From NCBI GenBank assembly GCA_044220545.1, contig JBGAQX010000006.1:55031-119030 (forward strand): a DNA stretch of 64,000 nt, in the 5' to 3' direction. This DNA comes from Fen-999 sp044220545. GTDB taxonomy: Bacteria; Pseudomonadota; Gammaproteobacteria; Burkholderiales; Rhodocyclaceae. Position numbers and translations under genes: made by a program. This document shows, piece by piece, positions 1 through 8,363 of this stretch; within the stretch, counting starts at the first letter, position 1; the number at the start of each line of letters is the position of its first letter. A model generated the notes under the pieces. That model saw nothing but the letters and a program-made list of their open reading frames with translations. It was not told the DNA's origin and did not search any database.

Positions 1-1629
1 GAGATGCGCGCCGGCGAAGTCATTACGGCAGAAGTTGTCCGTGTCGACCAGAATTTCGTGGTCGTTAACGCGGGCCTGAAGTCCGAATCCTTTATTTCCG
101 CCGAAGAGTTCAAGAACGATCGGGGCGAGCTGGAAGTCGCCCCTGGCGACTTCGTCCTGGTCGCCATCGAGATGCTCGAGGACGGCTACGGTGAAACCCG
201 GCTGTCGCGCGACAAGGCCAAGCGCATCGCCGCCTGGAACGATCTGGACAAGGCGATGAACGACGCCGTCCTGGTCAAGGGCGTCATCACCGGCAAGGTC
301 AAGGGCGGCCTCACCGTCATGACCAACGGCATCCGCGCCTTCCTGCCCGGCTCGCTGGTCGATACCCGCCCGGTCAAGGACACCACGCCCTACGAGGGCA
401 AGGAGTTCGAGTTCAAGGTCATCAAGCTCGACCGCAAGCGCAACAACGTCGTGCTCTCCCGTCGCGCCGTGCTCGAAGCCAACATGGGCGAAGAGCGGCA
501 GAAGCTGCTGGAGAACCTCCAGGAAGGCACCATCGTCAAGGGCATCGTCAAGAACATCACCGATTACGGCGCCTTCGTTGACCTGGGCGGTATCGATGGC
601 CTGCTGCACATCACCGACCTGGCCTGGCGTCGTGTCCGTCACCCGTCCGAAGTGCTGACGGTTGGCGACGAGGTCACCGCCAAGGTGCTGAAGTTCGATC
701 AGGAAAAGAACCGCGTTTCCCTGGGCATGAAGCAACTGGGCGAAGATCCGTGGGTGGGCATCGCCCGCCGCTACCCGCAGGGCACGCGCCTGTTCGGCAA
801 GGTGACCAACTTGACCGACTACGGCGCCTTCGTCGAGATCGAGCAGGGCATCGAAGGCCTGGTGCACGTCTCCGAGATGGACTGGACCAACAAGAACATC
901 CACCCGACCAAGGTCGTCCAGCTGGGCGACGAGGTCGAAGTGATGATCCTCGAAATCGACGAGGAGCGTCGGCGGATCTCCCTGGGCATGAAGCAGTGCA
1001 TGGCCAACCCGTGGGACGATTTCGCCATGAACCACAAGAAGGGCGACAAGGTTCGCGGCGCCATCAAGTCGATCACCGACTTCGGTGTCTTCATCGGCCT
1101 GCCCGGCGGCATCGACGGTCTGGTGCACCTGTCCGACCTGTCCTGGTCCGCCACGGGCGAGGAAGCCAAGCAGAACTACAAGAAGGGTGACGAAGTGGAA
1201 GCCATGGTGCTCTCCATCGATGTCGAGAAGGAGCGCATTTCTCTGGGCATCAAGCAGATGGATGGCGACCCCTTCACCAGCTTCGTGGCCACCCATGACA
1301 AGAACAGCATCGTCAAGGGCACGGTCAAGAGCGTGGATCAGCGCGGCGCCGTGATCGAACTGGGCGGCGACGTCGAGGGCTACCTGCGGGCTTCCGAAGT
1401 TTCCCGCGAGCGCATCGAGGATCTGCGCACGGTGTACAAGGAAGGCGATTCCGTCGAGGCGCTGATCGTCAATGTGGATCGCAAGTCCCGCTCGCTCTCC
1501 CTGTCCATCAAGGCCAAGGATCAGGTCGAGCAGAACGAGGCGATGCAGAAACTGGCGTCGACCAGCAATGCCAGCAGCGGTACCACCAACCTGGGCGCGC
1601 TGCTCAAGGCCAAGCTCAACCAGCAGTAA
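1..1629 (+). CDS. rpsA: 30S ribosomal protein S1, 5' partial
   Basis: RNA-binding protein of the small ribosomal subunit that helps load mRNA during initiation. The reading frame is already open at base 1 (a Glu codon precedes the first Met), and family members have about 20 more N-terminal residues, so the gene begins outside the window. Repeated S1 OB-fold modules are visible, with signatures such as DYGAFVDLGGIDGLLHI, DYGAFVEIEQGIEGLVHV and DFGVFIGLPGGIDGLVHL, each followed by an RxSLGxKQ-type turn. It is followed 27 bp later by ihfB, the usual proteobacterial order. Identity is certain; only the start is missing. Confidence 0.98.
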   Translation, partial: EMRAGEVITAEVVRVDQNFVVVNAGLKSESFISAEEFKNDRGELEVAPGDFVLVAIEMLEDGYGETRLSRDKAKRIAAWNDLDKAMNDAVLVKGVITGKVKGGLTVMTNGIRAFLPGSLVDTRPVKDTTPYEGKEFEFKVIKLDRKRNNVVLSRRAVLEANMGEERQKLLENLQEGTIVKGIVKNITDYGAFVDLGGIDGLLHITDLAWRRVRHPSEVLTVGDEVTAKVLKFDQEKNRVSLGMKQLGEDPWVGIARRYPQGTRLFGKVTNLTDYGAFVEIEQGIEGLVHVSEMDWTNKNIHPTKVVQLGDEVEVMILEIDEERRRISLGMKQCMANPWDDFAMNHKKGDKVRGAIKSITDFGVFIGLPGGIDGLVHLSDLSWSATGEEAKQNYKKGDEVEAMVLSIDVEKERISLGIKQMDGDPFTSFVATHDKNSIVKGTVKSVDQRGAVIELGGDVEGYLRASEVSRERIEDLRTVYKEGDSVEALIVNVDRKSRSLSLSIKAKDQVEQNEAMQKLASTSNASSGTTNLGALLKAKLNQQ

Positions 1630-1656
1630 GCGAGACGTGTTCCGCTCAGGACAGTC

Positions 1657-1944
1657 ATGACCAAATCCGAGCTGATCGCCCGGCTTGCGGAGCGGTTTCC
1701 GCAACTCGTGGCCAAGGATGCCGACTTTGCGGTGAAGGTCGTTCTCGATGCGATGACCGCGGCGCTTGCCCGCGGCGATCGCATCGAGATTCGCGGCTTC
1801 GGCAGTTTCGCGCTGAACTATCGGCCGCCGCGTACCGGACGCAATCCCAAGTCCGGTGAGAAGGTGCAGGTGCCGGCGAAGCACGTGCCGCACTTCAAGG
1901 CCGGCAAGGAACTGCGCGAGCGGGTGGATAGCCAGGAAAGCTGA
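1657..1944 (+). CDS. ihfB: Integration host factor subunit beta
   Basis: DNA-bending nucleoid protein that forms a heterodimer with IHF alpha. The 95-residue length and the HU/IHF fold are typical: helical N terminus (MTKSELIARL), RGFGSF at the start of the DNA-binding arm, and the GRNPKSGEKV arm motif with the intercalating proline. The beta-subunit type is supported by the position directly after rpsA. A strong rho-independent hairpin follows the stop, so it probably ends the rpsA-ihfB transcript. Confidence 0.96.
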   Translation: MTKSELIARLAERFPQLVAKDADFAVKVVLDAMTAALARGDRIEIRGFGSFALNYRPPRTGRNPKSGEKVQVPAKHVPHFKAGKELRERVDSQES

Positions 1945-1981
1945 TCGGCCGCCCATGGCCGCCATACGGAAGTAAATGCGG

Positions 1982-2018
1982 GCGGCATCCGTCAGTTGCG
2001 GATGCCGCTCATTTTTTT
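1982..2018 (+). terminator. Rho-independent terminator after ihfB
   Basis: Perfect 10-bp stem (GCGGCATCCG at 1982-1991 pairing with CGGATGCCGC at 1999-2008), 7-nt loop, then a T-rich tract with seven consecutive T at 2012-2018. It separates the rpsA-ihfB unit from lapAB and falls inside the longest possible lapA reading frame, which argues for the shorter lapA start. Confidence 0.9.
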
Positions 2019-2038
2019 GGTCGTTTTGTCGAGGCGTG

Positions 2039-2329
2039 ATGAGACTCCTATTGTGGTTGTTGCGCGGGATCGTGTTCATCGCGCTATTCGGTCTGGCGGC
2101 GAAGAATAGCGGGCCGGTGGATCTGCGCTTTTACCTCGATGGGGTCTGGCAGGCGCCGCTGTCACTGGTCATCCTGGCCGCGTTTGGCATTGGCGCGGCG
2201 GTTGGCTTGACCGCCACCGTGGTGACACTGGTGCGGCAAGGCCGCGAGATCAAACGCCTGCGGGGGCGCACCGCGGATGATGCGGTGGCCGATGCGCCCG
2301 CTGACGCCGGTGGTGGCGCGCGGCGATGA
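2039..2329 (+). CDS. lapA: Lipopolysaccharide assembly protein LapA-like (DUF1049)
   Basis: Small inner-membrane protein of 96 residues, with two hydrophobic segments (about 2-18 and 40-62) and a short basic C-terminal tail, the LapA/DUF1049 pattern. An in-frame ATG at 1976 was rejected because it lies before the terminator hairpin and would add a 21-residue non-homologous leader; the ATG at 2039 has a GAGG a few bases upstream. The stop overlaps the lapB start (ATGA), so the two are translationally coupled. LapA partners LapB in controlling LPS synthesis. Confidence 0.85.
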   Translation: MRLLLWLLRGIVFIALFGLAAKNSGPVDLRFYLDGVWQAPLSLVILAAFGIGAAVGLTATVVTLVRQGREIKRLRGRTADDAVADAPADAGGGARR

Positions 2330-3504
2330 TGTCGATCGAGCTTTGGTGGCTGCTGGCGCTGCCGGTCTTCTTTACCCTTGGCTGGGTGGCGGCGCGCATC
2401 GATCTCAATCATCTGTTGAAGGAGTCGCGCGCTCTGCCGCGCTCCTATTTCAAGGGCCTCAACTTCCTGCTCAACGAACAGCCGGACAAGGCCATCGAAG
2501 CCTTCCTGGAGGCCGCCAAGGTCGATCCGGAGACCATCGAATTGCACTTCGCCCTGGGCAGCCTGTTCCGGCGCCGGGGCGAAACCGATCGCGCGATCCG
2601 CGTGCATCAGAATCTGGTTGATCGCGATGGCCTGCGCGATAGCCAACGCCTGCACGCCCTGGCGGAACTGGGCCTTGACTACCTGAAGGCGGGGCTGCTC
2701 GACCGCGCCGAAGAAATATTTCTCAAGCTGCGGGGTAGTGCGCGCGACGAGGAGGCCCTCAAGGCGCTGCTCGAAATCTACCAACAGGAAAAGGAGTGGC
2801 TGAAGGCCATCGAGATCGCCCAGGCCATGCCCAATCACGCCGACCACCTGTGGCAAAAGTCGATTGCCGAATTCCATTGCGAGCTGGCCTCGAGCGCGAT
2901 ACTCCACGGTCGGCCCGCCGAGGCGCGTCAGCATCTCGATGCGGCCCTGGGCGCCAATCGCAAGTGCGTGCGCGCCACCATCCTGCTGGGTGATCTCGCC
3001 CTTAGCGAGGGCAGCCCGGACGAGGCCATGGCCGCCTGGATGCGCGTCGAACAGCAGAACCCGGTCTACCTCTCGCTGGTGGCGGAAAAGATCGTGGCCG
3101 CGTCGCGGCAGCTCGGTCGCGCCGAGCAGGGCAACCAGTTGATGCGCGGCTATCTGGAGCGACATGCGTCGCTGGATCTGCTCGATGTCGCATTCCAGTC
3201 GGAGTTGAGCAATGGTGGCGCCGAGCCGGCCTACAAGCTGGTGCGTGACGAGCTGCGGCGCAATCCGACCTTGCTCGGTCTGGACAAGCTGCTCGAGGCG
3301 CAAGTTCTGGTGGCGCCGCCGGAGCGGCGCGCCGACCTGGAACTGGTGAAGAACCTGATTCACGGCCATACCCGACGCGTCGCGCGCTATGGCTGCGAGA
3401 ACTGCGGCTTCAAGGCGCGCCAGTTCCACTGGCGTTGCCCGGCCTGCGGCGGTTGGGAGACCTACCCGCCCAAGCGCACCGAGGAATTCGATCTAACCCC
3501 GTAG
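2326..3504 (+). CDS. lapB: Lipopolysaccharide assembly protein LapB (YciM)
   Basis: 392-residue TPR protein anchored in the inner membrane; in E. coli it adjusts LPS synthesis by promoting LpxC turnover through FtsH. Visible parts: an N-terminal membrane helix (about 4-22), tandem TPR repeats through the middle, and a C-terminal rubredoxin-like zinc knuckle with C357/C360 and C371/C374. Length and architecture match the family exactly. A second Met directly follows the first (2329), so the start could shift by one codon. It stands upstream of ugd and heptose genes, consistent with an envelope-polysaccharide operon. Confidence 0.95.
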   Translation: MMSIELWWLLALPVFFTLGWVAARIDLNHLLKESRALPRSYFKGLNFLLNEQPDKAIEAFLEAAKVDPETIELHFALGSLFRRRGETDRAIRVHQNLVDRDGLRDSQRLHALAELGLDYLKAGLLDRAEEIFLKLRGSARDEEALKALLEIYQQEKEWLKAIEIAQAMPNHADHLWQKSIAEFHCELASSAILHGRPAEARQHLDAALGANRKCVRATILLGDLALSEGSPDEAMAAWMRVEQQNPVYLSLVAEKIVAASRQLGRAEQGNQLMRGYLERHASLDLLDVAFQSELSNGGAEPAYKLVRDELRRNPTLLGLDKLLEAQVLVAPPERRADLELVKNLIHGHTRRVARYGCENCGFKARQFHWRCPACGGWETYPPKRTEEFDLTP

Positions 3505-3530
3505 CGATTTGACTTCAAAAGGATGTTGTC

Positions 3531-4853
3531 ATGAAAATCACCGTCGTCGGCACCGGCTATGTCGGGCTCGTGTCGGGCACCTGTCTGGCCGAGGTCGGCA
3601 ACGACGTCCTCTGTCTGGATGTCGATGCCAACAAGATTCGCATCCTCAACGAAGGTGGCATTCCGATCTATGAGCCGGGCCTGGAGGCCATGGTCGCGCG
3701 CAACAAGGCCGCCGGCCGGCTGCGCTTCACCACCGATGTCGAGGCCGCCGTCGCCCACGGTACGCTCCAGTTCATCGCCGTCGGCACTCCGCCCGACGAG
3801 GATGGCTCGGCCGACCTGCAATACGTGGTGGCGGCCGCCCGCAACATCGGCAAGCACATGAGCGGCTACAAGGTGGTCGTCGACAAGTCGACGGTGCCGG
3901 TCGGCACGGCCGACAAGGTGCGCGCCGCCATTGCCGAGGAGCTCAAGGCGCGCGGCGTGGCGATTCCCTACAGCGTCGTCTCGAATCCCGAGTTCCTCAA
4001 GGAGGGCGCGGCGGTCGAAGACTTCATGAAGCCCGACCGCATCGTCGTCGGTGTCGAGGATGCCAAGGCGACCGAGTTGATGCGCCAGCTCTACGCTCCC
4101 TTCCAGCGCAACCACGAGCGCCTGATCGTCATGGACGTGCGTTCGGCCGAATTGACCAAGTATGCCGCCAACGCCATGCTGGCCACGCGCATCAGCTTCA
4201 TGAACGAGCTGGCCAACCTGGCGGAAAAGCTGGGCGCCGACATCGAGCTGGTACGCCGGGGCATCGGCTCCGACCCGCGCATCGGCTTCCATTTTCTCTA
4301 TCCGGGCTGCGGCTATGGCGGCTCCTGTTTCCCGAAGGATGTGCAGGCCCTGACCCGCACGGCGCGCGATGCCGGCCAGCAACTGAAGGTGCTGCAAGCC
4401 GTGGAAGACGCCAACGAAGACCAGAAGCATGTCCTGACCGGCAAGATCGTCAAACGCTTCGGCGAGAACCTCGCCGGCAAGACCTTTGCGTTGTGGGGCC
4501 TGGCGTTCAAGCCGAACACCGACGACATGCGCGAAGCCGCCAGCCGGGTGCTGATCGCCGATCTGCTGGCGCGCGGCGCCACGGTGCGCGCCTACGACCC
4601 GGTGGCGATGCACGAGGCGCAACGCGTCTTCGGCAACGAGCCGCGCGTCGCCTATGCCGATTCGCCCATGGCGGCCCTCGACGGCGCCGACGCGCTGGCC
4701 ATCGTCACCGAGTGGAAGGAGTTTCGCAGCCCCGACTTCGACACCATCAAGGCCAAGCTGAAAGCGGCGGTGGTGTTTGACGGCCGCAACCTCTATGAGC
4801 CCGCCCAGCCACGCGCCGCCGGCCTCGAGTACCACGCAATCGGCCGTCCGTGA
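3531..4853 (+). CDS. ugd: UDP-glucose 6-dehydrogenase
   Basis: Oxidises UDP-glucose to UDP-glucuronate with two NAD+, feeding LPS/exopolysaccharide sugars. The 440-residue protein begins with a Rossmann motif (VVGTGYVGLVSG) and has the catalytic cysteine near residue 266 in GYGGSCFPKD, plus the C-terminal UDP-binding region (GLAFKPNTDDMREA). An AAAGGATG ribosome-binding site precedes the ATG. The next gene starts on the last base of its stop codon, indicating one operon with the heptose genes. Confidence 0.95.
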   Translation: MKITVVGTGYVGLVSGTCLAEVGNDVLCLDVDANKIRILNEGGIPIYEPGLEAMVARNKAAGRLRFTTDVEAAVAHGTLQFIAVGTPPDEDGSADLQYVVAAARNIGKHMSGYKVVVDKSTVPVGTADKVRAAIAEELKARGVAIPYSVVSNPEFLKEGAAVEDFMKPDRIVVGVEDAKATELMRQLYAPFQRNHERLIVMDVRSAELTKYAANAMLATRISFMNELANLAEKLGADIELVRRGIGSDPRIGFHFLYPGCGYGGSCFPKDVQALTRTARDAGQQLKVLQAVEDANEDQKHVLTGKIVKRFGENLAGKTFALWGLAFKPNTDDMREAASRVLIADLLARGATVRAYDPVAMHEAQRVFGNEPRVAYADSPMAALDGADALAIVTEWKEFRSPDFDTIKAKLKAAVVFDGRNLYEPAQPRAAGLEYHAIGRP

Positions 4854-5779
4854 TGAAACTGCCCGATACCTCGCGCGCGCGCATTCTCGTCGTCGGCGAC
4901 GTGATGCTGGATCGCTACTGGTTCGGCGACGTGGCGCGCATCTCGCCGGAAGCGCCGGTGCCGGTGGTCAAGGTGGAGCGGGTCGAGGAGCGGCCGGGCG
5001 GCGCGGCCAACGTCGCCCGCAACTGCGCGGCGCTCGGCGCCCGGGTGGCGCTGCTGTCGGTGGTTGGCGCCGACGAGGCCGGCCAGTCGCTGGCCCGGCT
5101 GCTGGCCGATTCGAACATCGACACCAGCCTGCACGAGGACGCCCAGCTCAATACCACCGTCAAGCTGCGCGTCATCGGCCGGCAACAACAGTTGCTGCGC
5201 ATCGACTTCGAAAACTCGCCGACCCATGAGGTGCTGCAAGCCAAGCTGGCCGAGTTCGCCGCCCGGCTCGCCGATTGCGATGTCGTCATCCTGTCCGACT
5301 ACGGCAAGGGCGGGCTGGCCCACATCGGTGAAATGATCCGGCTGGCGCGCGCCGCCGGCAAACCGGTGCTGGTCGACCCGAAGGGCGAGGACTATGCGCG
5401 CTATGCCGGCGTCGGCGTCATCACGCCGAACCGGGCCGAATTGCGGCAGGTGATCGGCCGCTGGCGCGACGAGGACGACCTGCGCGCGCGCGCCGAGAAG
5501 CTGCGCACCGATCTGGATATTGGCGCCCTGCTGCTGACGCGCTCCGAAGAGGGGATGACGCTGTTCTCCGCCGAGGGCGTCAGCCACGTGCCGGCACTGG
5601 CCCGCGAGGTCTATGATGTCAGTGGCGCCGGCGACACGGTCATCTCGACCCAGGCGGTCATGATGGCCAGTGGCCTGGGGCTGGCCGAAGCCATGGGGCT
5701 GGCCAACCGCGCCGCGGGCGTGGTGGTCGGCAAGCTGGGCACGGCCACCTGTTCGCTGGCGGAACTGCAAGCAACTTAA
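4853..5779 (+). CDS. hldA: D-glycero-beta-D-manno-heptose-7-phosphate kinase
   Basis: PfkB-family kinase for LPS inner-core heptose synthesis, phosphorylating heptose 7-phosphate at C1. At 308 residues it has only the kinase half; the adenylyltransferase domain of E. coli HldE is absent, so that activity (HldC/RfaE2) must be encoded elsewhere. The PfkB signature DVSGAGDT with its catalytic Asp lies near the C terminus, and GGAANVARN near the N terminus. A GTG at 4850 is also possible, but the ATG at 4853 fits better. It is followed 9 bp later by hldD. Confidence 0.92.
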   Translation: MKLPDTSRARILVVGDVMLDRYWFGDVARISPEAPVPVVKVERVEERPGGAANVARNCAALGARVALLSVVGADEAGQSLARLLADSNIDTSLHEDAQLNTTVKLRVIGRQQQLLRIDFENSPTHEVLQAKLAEFAARLADCDVVILSDYGKGGLAHIGEMIRLARAAGKPVLVDPKGEDYARYAGVGVITPNRAELRQVIGRWRDEDDLRARAEKLRTDLDIGALLLTRSEEGMTLFSAEGVSHVPALAREVYDVSGAGDTVISTQAVMMASGLGLAEAMGLANRAAGVVVGKLGTATCSLAELQAT

Positions 5780-5788
5780 GGAACGTTC

Positions 5789-6790
5789 ATGTACCACATC
5801 GTCACCGGCGCCTGCGGCTTCATCGGCGCCAACCTCGTCAAGGCCCTCAATGATCGGGGTGTCACCAAGATCATCGCCGTCGACAACCTCAAGAAGGCCG
5901 ACAAGTTCAAGAACCTGATCGATTGCGAGATCGCCGACTACCTCGACAAGGAGGAGTTTCTCGACCTGATCGAGGCCGGCCAGTTCGACGGCGCGGTCGA
6001 GGCCATCTTCCATGAAGGCGCCTGTTCCGACACCATGGAGACCGACGGCCGCTACATGATGGCCAACAACTATCGCTACTCGGCCAGCCTGCTGGATTTC
6101 TGTCTCGATCAGGATGTCGCCTACCTCTACGCCTCCAGCGCCTCGGTCTATGGCGGCGGCCGCGTGTTCCGCGAGTCGCGGGAGCACGAAGGACCGCTCA
6201 ACGTCTACGGCTACTCGAAGTTCCTGTTCGATCAGGTGGTGCGCCGTCATATCGCCGATGCCGGTTCCCAGGTGGTCGGCTTCCGCTACTTCAATGTCTA
6301 TGGCCCGCGCGAGCAGCACAAGGGGCGCATGGCCTCGGTGGCCTTCCACCACTTCAACCAGTATCGGGCCGAAGGCAAGGTCAAGCTGTTCCAGGGCTGC
6401 GACGGCTACGGCAACGGCGAGCAAAGCCGTGACTTCGTCTATATCGACGACGTGGTCAAGGTGAACATGTTCTTCCTCGACAATCCGGACAAGTCGGGAA
6501 TTTTCAACCTCGGCACCGGCCGCGCCCAGCCCTTCAACGACGTCGCCGCCTCGACCGTCAACGCCTGCCGCGCCCTGGAAGGCAAGCCGGCGCTTTCCCT
6601 GGCGGAGATGGTCGGCCAGGGCATCGTCGAGTACATCGACTTCCCCGAAGCCCTCAAGGGCAAGTATCAGAGCTTCACCCAGGCCGACATCGGCAAGCTG
6701 CGCTCCGAAGGCTACAAGGACGAATTCGCCACGGTGGAGCAGGGCGTGGCGAAGTACGTGGGGCACCTGGCGAGGGAATCGTTCGAATAG
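5789..6790 (+). CDS. hldD: ADP-L-glycero-D-manno-heptose 6-epimerase
   Basis: Short-chain dehydrogenase-type epimerase that makes the final ADP-L-glycero-D-manno-heptose for LPS core. The 333-residue protein has the nucleotide-binding TGACGFIGANL at the N terminus, the YGYSK Tyr-Lys pair, and the heptose-epimerase landmarks FNVYGPREQHKGRMAS and EQSRDFVYIDDV. It is the last gene of the lapA-lapB-ugd-hldA-hldD run and is followed by a stem-loop terminator. Confidence 0.96.
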   Translation: MYHIVTGACGFIGANLVKALNDRGVTKIIAVDNLKKADKFKNLIDCEIADYLDKEEFLDLIEAGQFDGAVEAIFHEGACSDTMETDGRYMMANNYRYSASLLDFCLDQDVAYLYASSASVYGGGRVFRESREHEGPLNVYGYSKFLFDQVVRRHIADAGSQVVGFRYFNVYGPREQHKGRMASVAFHHFNQYRAEGKVKLFQGCDGYGNGEQSRDFVYIDDVVKVNMFFLDNPDKSGIFNLGTGRAQPFNDVAASTVNACRALEGKPALSLAEMVGQGIVEYIDFPEALKGKYQSFTQADIGKLRSEGYKDEFATVEQGVAKYVGHLARESFE

Positions 6791-6800
6791 TTGGATGGTC

Positions 6801-6830
6801 GAAAGGGGCTCCTTCGCGAGCCCCTTTCTG
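6801..6830 (+). terminator. Stem-loop terminator after hldD
   Basis: Perfect 11-bp inverted repeat (GAAAGGGGCTC at 6801-6811 and GAGCCCCTTTC at 6818-6828), 6-nt loop, starting 10 bp after the hldD stop. The T tract is short (TTTCTG), so it may be a weak intrinsic terminator, but position and perfection support it. Confidence 0.75.
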
Positions 6831-6862
6831 CTTGCGTTGGTGGACTCCGGTATCATTGACCG

Positions 6863-7168
6863 ATGCCAAAGCTCTACGAGTACTTCGGGCTGATCGTCAT
6901 GTTTTACGCCAACGAGCACGAGCCGGTGCATGTGCATGGCAAGTGCCAGGGACGCGAGTCTCGCGCCGAGTTGGTTGTACTGAATGGTGTGGTGACCGAA
7001 GTCCGCTATGGCTTGGTGGCGTGCCGAGCACCGCTCAACAGCAACGAAATGCGCTACTTCGAGGAGATCGTTGGCGCGCGTGCCAACGAAATCGTGGCGA
7101 AATGGATCGACTTTTTTGTGCTGCACAAGCTGATCAAGCCGGAAAGCATTACAAGGAGGCTGAAATGA
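6863..7168 (+). CDS. DUF4160 domain protein
   Basis: Small soluble protein of 101 residues with the DUF4160 pattern: N-terminal MPxLYxYFGLxVxFYxNEHEPxHxH, then the RAEL strand and a C-terminal helix. Its biochemical role is not established. It always travels with DUF2442 genes such as the next one, here with an ATGA overlap, a layout typical of two-gene modules including suspected toxin-antitoxin pairs. It sits between the heptose operon and cysM and appears to be an accessory insertion. Confidence 0.8.
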   Translation: MPKLYEYFGLIVMFYANEHEPVHVHGKCQGRESRAELVVLNGVVTEVRYGLVACRAPLNSNEMRYFEEIVGARANEIVAKWIDFFVLHKLIKPESITRRLK

Positions 7169-7446
7169 CCGCGAGCGTCATCAACATTGTCGCCGCCGAA
7201 CTGGCCGGGGAATACCGGATTCGTCTGCGTTTCGACGACGGCACCGAGCAGCTTGTGGACTTCAAGCCTTTCCTGTCACGATCGCTGCATCCGGATGTCC
7301 GCGCCTATCTCGACCCCGGGCGTTTTGCCGCGTTCCGGCTCGAGTTCGGGGAACTGGTCTGGGGCGACTACGACCTTTGCTTTCCGATCATCGACTTGTA
7401 CCGCAATCAATTGGAACGGCATCACCAACTCGAAGTGGCCGCTTGA
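7165..7446 (+). CDS. DUF2442 domain protein
   Basis: Partner of the preceding DUF4160 gene, 93 residues. The start at 7165 overlaps the DUF4160 stop and is preceded by AAGGAGG (about 7153-7159). A longer frame beginning at 6832 was rejected because it runs over the upstream gene. DUF2442 features: YRIRLRFDDGTEQLVDFKPFL followed by the F-x2-FRLEFGELVWGDYDLCFPIIDLY block. Function unknown; hypothesised to be a paired module with DUF4160. Confidence 0.82.
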   Translation: MTASVINIVAAELAGEYRIRLRFDDGTEQLVDFKPFLSRSLHPDVRAYLDPGRFAAFRLEFGELVWGDYDLCFPIIDLYRNQLERHHQLEVAA

Positions 7447-7463
7447 CCGAATTGGGGCAATCC

Positions 7464-8363
7464 ATGTTCAAGATCCTCGACGATTTCGTCGGCAATACGC
7501 CGCTGGCGCGGCTGAAGCGCATTCCCGGCGCGGACAACGAGCGGCGCAACAATGTGATTCTTGCCAAGCTGGAGGGCAACAACCCGGCGGGGTCGGTGAA
7601 GGACCGGCCGGCGCTGTCGATGATCGTGCGCGCCGAGGCGCGCGGCGAGATCAAGCCGGGCGATACGCTGATCGAGGCGACTTCCGGCAACACCGGCATT
7701 GCCCTGGCCATGGCCGCCGCCATGCGCGGTTACCGGATGGTGCTGGTGATGCCCGAGAACCAAAGCGTCGAGCGGCGCCAGGCGATGCGCGCCTTTGGCG
7801 CCGAACTGGTGCTGACGCCCAGGACGGCGAGCATGGAAGGCGCCCGCGATGTCGCCGAGCGCATGGCGAAGGAGGGGCAGGGCGTCATGCTCGACCAGTT
7901 CGCCAATCCGGACAACCCGCTGGCCCACTACGAGGGCACCGGGCCGGAAATCTGGCGCGACACCGGGGGTCGCCTGACCCACTTCGTCTCCAGCATGGGC
8001 ACCACGGGCACCATCATGGGCTGCTCGCGTTTCCTCAAGGAGCAGAATTCCGCCATCCGGATCGTGGGCTGCCAGCCCGAGGCGGGCTCGCAAATTCCGG
8101 GCATCCGCAAATGGGCACCGGAATATCTGCCGAAGATCTGCGATTTTTCGCGCATCGATCAAATGGAGTCGGTGAGCCAGGCCGACGCCGAAGAGATGAC
8201 CCGGCGCATGGCCAGCGAGGAAGGGATATTCGCCGGCGTTTCCTCCGGCGGCGCGCTGTGCGTGGCGCTGCGCATCGCCGCCCAGGTGGAGAACGCCGTC
8301 ATCGTGACCATCGTCTGCGATCGTGGCGACCGCTATCTTTCGACGGGCGTTTTTCCCGCTTAG
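7464..8363 (+). CDS. cysM: Cysteine synthase B (O-acetylserine/thiosulfate sulfhydrylase)
   Basis: PLP enzyme making cysteine, or S-sulfocysteine from thiosulfate, using O-acetylserine. The 299-residue length matches CysM (about 300). Visible are the PLP lysine in NNPAGSVKDR and the substrate loop TSGNTGIALA, with a glycine-rich phosphate site in SSMGTTGTIMG. The start at ATG 7464 was chosen over an in-frame extension to 7377, since the family starts at FKILDDFVGNTPL. The next gene overlaps its 3' end by 41 bp. Confidence 0.95.
   Translation: MFKILDDFVGNTPLARLKRIPGADNERRNNVILAKLEGNNPAGSVKDRPALSMIVRAEARGEIKPGDTLIEATSGNTGIALAMAAAMRGYRMVLVMPENQSVERRQAMRAFGAELVLTPRTASMEGARDVAERMAKEGQGVMLDQFANPDNPLAHYEGTGPEIWRDTGGRLTHFVSSMGTTGTIMGCSRFLKEQNSAIRIVGCQPEAGSQIPGIRKWAPEYLPKICDFSRIDQMESVSQADAEEMTRRMASEEGIFAGVSSGGALCVALRIAAQVENAVIVTIVCDRGDRYLSTGVFPA

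Noticed and set aside
1976..2038. Longer lapA start
   Set aside because: It lies before and within the ihfB terminator hairpin.
4793..7126. Long minus-strand open frame (777 codons) opposite the heptose genes
   Set aside because: It runs antisense through ugd, hldA, hldD and the DUF4160 gene, all well supported; it reflects high GC and lacks recognisable domains.
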